A stretch of DNA of 33,916 nucleotides from CAZNRY01 sp964575675 (GTDB lineage: Bacteria; Eisenbacteria; RBG-16-71-46; CAIMUX01; VGJL01). This document shows positions 31,641 through 33,916 of this stretch, piece by piece; positions within the stretch are counted from its first letter, which is position 1, and each line of letters begins with the position of its first letter. Where the stretch lies: positions 1 through 33,916 of the forward strand of contig CAZNRY010000019.1 in NCBI GenBank assembly GCA_964575675.1, written 5' to 3'. The position numbers and the translations under genes were made by a program. The notes under the pieces were generated by a model, which worked only from the letters and a program-made list of their open reading frames with translations, ran no database searches and was not told where the DNA came from.

Positions 31641-32174
31641 ATGGCTGGCGAAGTCAATGTCTTGGCCCCGCACTGGCGGGAAGTGGCAACGCACGCCGTC
31701 GCCTTCACGGCGGCGGTCCTCGTGCTGCGCCGATTCGCGTGGAAGCCGATCCTGAACCTCCTCGACGAGCGGCGCGAGAAGATCGCGACCGAGTTCGACA
31801 CGATCGATCGCGAGAAGGATGCGAACGCGAAGCTCAAGGCCGAGTACGAAACGCAGCTCAGGACGATCGAGACCCAGGCGCGCGCGAAGATCCAGGAAGC
31901 CGTCGGCGAGGGCAGGAAGGTCGCGGGCGAGATCCACGAACACGCGCGCCATGAGGCCCGCGAGCTGATCACGCGCGCCCGCGAGGAAATCGACATCGAG
32001 AAGGACAAGGCGGAGGTCGCCCTCAAGGAGGACATGGTCGCGATGTCCATGGCCGCCGCCGAAAAGGTGATCCGCGCGAAACTCGATGACCCGGCGCATC
32101 GGCGGCTCATCGCAGAGACCATCGAGGAGCTGACGAAGCTTCGGACCTCGGGACCTGGAGAAGTGACGCGGTGA
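31641..32174 (+). CDS. atpF: F-type ATP synthase subunit b
   Basis: The 177-residue peripheral stalk subunit has one N-terminal membrane helix (about 14-32). FAWKPILNLLDERREKI follows, the typical transition into the stalk, then a long charged coiled coil (about 40-140; repeated E/K/R heptads). The C-terminal segment MAAAEKVIRAKLDDPAHRRLIAETIEEL binds subunit delta in other bacteria. GGAGAGGGG precedes the ATG. Only one b gene is seen, so the stalk is probably a homodimer. Confidence 0.95.
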   Translation: MAGEVNVLAPHWREVATHAVAFTAAVLVLRRFAWKPILNLLDERREKIATEFDTIDREKDANAKLKAEYETQLRTIETQARAKIQEAVGEGRKVAGEIHEHARHEARELITRAREEIDIEKDKAEVALKEDMVAMSMAAAEKVIRAKLDDPAHRRLIAETIEELTKLRTSGPGEVTR

Positions 32175-32190
32175 GGGAGGGGGAGGCGCG

Positions 32191-32739
32191 GTGATCGACG
32201 CCGTCGTATCGAAGCGATACGCCCACGCCCTCTTCGGCGCGGCGCGGGCCGAGAACGTGATCGAGCCGCTGCTTTCGGATCTCGAATCGCTCGAGGCGAT
32301 GACGACGGCGGATCCCCGGCTGGTGCGCTTTCTTGAGTCCCCGCGGGAGCTGGATGAGCACAAGCGCGCCATCGTGGAGAAACTCTTCCACGGCAGGACT
32401 AGCGAGCTCTTCGTCCGTTTCATGCTGCTCCTCCTCCGGAAGAAGCGGGTCGCCTATTTGTTCGACGTCCTGCGCGCGTATCGCGGGCTCGTGGAGGCAC
32501 ATCAGGGGATTGCCGAGGCGCGCGTCACGACGGCGCTGCCACTTGCGCCCGACCTGAGCGATCGGCTCCGAATCGAGCTGGAGCGGGTCTTCGGCAAGAA
32601 GATTCGCATCCGGCCGCGGATCGATCCGCGGATCATCGGCGGACTCTTCGTCGTGATCGAGGGGAAGATCATCGATCGAAGCATTCGCAGCGAGCTGCAG
32701 AAGTTGCGGGACGATCTGTTGGGCGCAGGGGTTCACTAG
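32191..32739 (+). CDS. atpH: F-type ATP synthase subunit delta
   Basis: The 182-residue delta subunit (OSCP) links the peripheral stalk to the alpha/beta head. Family features are the N-terminal SKRYAHALFGAA and the middle helices. The C-terminal strand region DPRIIGGLFVVIEGKIIDRSIRSELQKLRDDL is also typical. GTG at 32191 is the start, behind a strong GGGAGGGGGAGG, 16 nt after atpF. A 76-bp gap separates it from atpA. Confidence 0.95.
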   Translation: MIDAVVSKRYAHALFGAARAENVIEPLLSDLESLEAMTTADPRLVRFLESPRELDEHKRAIVEKLFHGRTSELFVRFMLLLLRKKRVAYLFDVLRAYRGLVEAHQGIAEARVTTALPLAPDLSDRLRIELERVFGKKIRIRPRIDPRIIGGLFVVIEGKIIDRSIRSELQKLRDDLLGAGVH

Positions 32740-32815
32740 AGCGGCCCGGTTCCAAGGGGAATCTCTCGGAGCGCATCGGCGCAGAATCTGGGCGAGCAAA
32801 GAAGGAAGATGCAGG

Positions 32816-33916
32816 ATGTCATTCCGACCTGAAGAAGTGAGCGCGATCCTCCAAAAGGAGCTCGAGGGGTACAAATCCGAACTCGAGGTCGCGTCCATCG
32901 GAACGGTCCTCCAGGTGGGCGACGGAATCGCCCGCGTATGGGGTCTGGCCGACGCGATGGCCGGCGAGTTGATCAAGTTCCCGCACGACGTGACGGGAAT
33001 GGTCCTGAACCTCGAGGAGGACAACGTCGGCGTTGTCCTCTTCGGAGGCGACGAGGATGTGAAGGAAGGCGACCCGGTCCACCTCACCGGGAAGGTCGCG
33101 CGCGTGCCGGTTGGGCCGGCGCTCGTGGGCCGCGTCGTCTCGCCGCTCGGCGAGCCGCTCGATGGCAAGGGACCGATCGTAACCAAAACGTACTACCCGC
33201 TCGAGGGGAAGGTGCCGAACGTCGTCCAGCGCCAGCCGGTGAACGAGCCGGTCCAGACCGGGATAAAGGCCATCGACTCGATGATCCCGATCGGGCGCGG
33301 GCAGCGCGAACTGATCATCGGCGACCGCCAGACAGGGAAGACCGCGATCGCGATCGATACGATCATCAACCAGAAGGGGAAGAATCTCTTCTGCATCTAT
33401 GTTGCGATCGGGCAGAAGGAGTCGTCCGTCGCGCGCGTCGTGGCGACCCTCGAGGAGCACGGCGCGATGGAGTTCACGACGGTCGTCTCCGCGACCGCTT
33501 CGACCCCTGCGCCGTTGCAGTACATCGCCCCGTATGCGGGCGCCGCGATCGGCGAGTACTTCCGCGACAACAAGCTCCACGCCCTCTGCATCTACTACGA
33601 CATCTCGAAGCACGCGGTGGCGAACCGCCAGCTGTCGCTGCTCCTGCGGCTGCTTCCGGGGCGCGAGGCTTATCCGGGCGACGTCTTCTACCTTCACAGC
33701 CGCCTGCTCGAACGCGCCGCGCGCCTCAGCGACGACAACGGGGGCGGCTCGCTGACGGCGCTCCCGATCATCGAGACCCAGGCCGGCGACGTCCCGGCCT
33801 ACCTCCCGACGAACGTGATCGCGATCCCCGACGGCCAGATCCTCCTCGAGCCCGACCTCTTCAACACCCGCCCGCGGGCGGCCGCCAACAACGCCCACCC
33901 CCTCCCCCGCGCTGGC
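32816..33916 (+). CDS. atpA: F-type ATP synthase subunit alpha, 3'-truncated by the window end
   Basis: Only the first 367 of about 500 codons are present. The N-terminal beta-barrel (about 25-95), the Walker A loop GDRQTGKT (169-176) and nucleotide-domain segments such as YVAIGQKESSVARVV and YDISKHAVANRQLSLLLRLLPGREAYPGDVFYLHSRLLERAA are all standard. ATG 32816 gives the usual N-terminus with a helix that binds delta; the ATG at 32809 is out of frame. From 33869 to the end the reading frame is kept, but many codons differ from the nearly invariant TGVRPAVNVGISVSRVG sequence, reading TRPRAAANNAHPLPRAG. The last 48 bases are probably erroneous. Genes for gamma, beta and epsilon should follow beyond the window. 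Confidence 0.97.
   Translation, partial: MSFRPEEVSAILQKELEGYKSELEVASIGTVLQVGDGIARVWGLADAMAGELIKFPHDVTGMVLNLEEDNVGVVLFGGDEDVKEGDPVHLTGKVARVPVGPALVGRVVSPLGEPLDGKGPIVTKTYYPLEGKVPNVVQRQPVNEPVQTGIKAIDSMIPIGRGQRELIIGDRQTGKTAIAIDTIINQKGKNLFCIYVAIGQKESSVARVVATLEEHGAMEFTTVVSATASTPAPLQYIAPYAGAAIGEYFRDNKLHALCIYYDISKHAVANRQLSLLLRLLPGREAYPGDVFYLHSRLLERAARLSDDNGGGSLTALPIIETQAGDVPAYLPTNVIAIPDGQILLEPDLFNTRPRAAANNAHPLPRAG

Noticed and set aside
33869..33916. Frameshift or true C-terminal divergence in atpA
   Set aside because: The length and codon register match the expected motif exactly, so there is no indel. Scattered base errors explain it better.

Overview
The window is a GC-rich (roughly 65% by eye), densely coding bacterial chromosome segment. 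There are no RNA genes, insertion sequences, CRISPR arrays or phage genes that I can see. Three secreted proteins end in the same FlgD-like domain (pattern WDGxxxxGxxxxxGxY...K). One carries a dockerin of the kind common in Candidatus Eisenbacteria and neighbouring phyla of the FCB superphylum, and the window also has c-type cytochromes and MsrPQ. I infer an uncultured Gram-negative such as Candidatus Eisenbacteria from a metagenome assembly; this is an inference from domain style, not a phylogeny. The 3' edge shows signs of consensus errors, as expected at a contig end.

Layout. 0.25-2.1 kb: a CrtC-family (carotenoid 1,2-hydratase-like) protein followed by a HAD phosphatase. 2.2-6.85 kb: a small exported diheme protein, the ATPase YchF, a DUF885 metallopeptidase and an orphan hydrogenase-maturation-protease homologue with an internal insertion. 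6.9-15.2 kb, minus strand: a two-gene operon joined by an ATGA overlap. The first gene encodes a 1798-residue lipoprotein with 16 cysteine-rich beta-sandwich repeats and a terminal cohesin-like domain. The second encodes a 987-residue secreted protein with three of the same repeats, a cohesin-like domain, a dockerin, a second cohesin-like domain and a FlgD-like sorting domain. This pair is the most unusual thing in the window and reads as a private cell-surface scaffold. 15.5-22.1 kb: a secreted endonuclease/exonuclease/phosphatase-fold protein, an aldo/keto reductase, a membrane-anchored cytochrome c and a secreted Asp-box propeller protein. 22.1-23.75 kb, minus strand: msrP-msrQ, periplasmic methionine sulfoxide repair. 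23.95-26.6 kb: metK and an aromatic-amino-acid decarboxylase-type PLP enzyme. 26.6-28.4 kb, minus strand: a polytopic GT-C-like protein with C-terminal TPRs. 28.66-29.3 kb: a probably exported MsrA. 29.6 kb to the end: the F-type ATP synthase operon atpZ-atpI-atpB-atpE-atpF-atpH-atpA, cut off inside atpA, with a plausible sigma70 promoter in front.

How the genes relate. Most cassettes are independent housekeeping or envelope genes. Recurrent themes are the extracytoplasmic surface (repeat scaffold pair, EEP protein, Asp-box protein), haem proteins (diheme protein, cytochrome c, MsrQ) and repair of oxidised methionine outside the cytoplasm (MsrPQ and an exported MsrA). Very tight packing is seen in the scaffold operon and the atp operon (three ATGA stop/start overlaps in all), in msrPQ (2-nt gap) and in a 17-bp tail-to-tail overlap between the Asp-box gene and msrQ.
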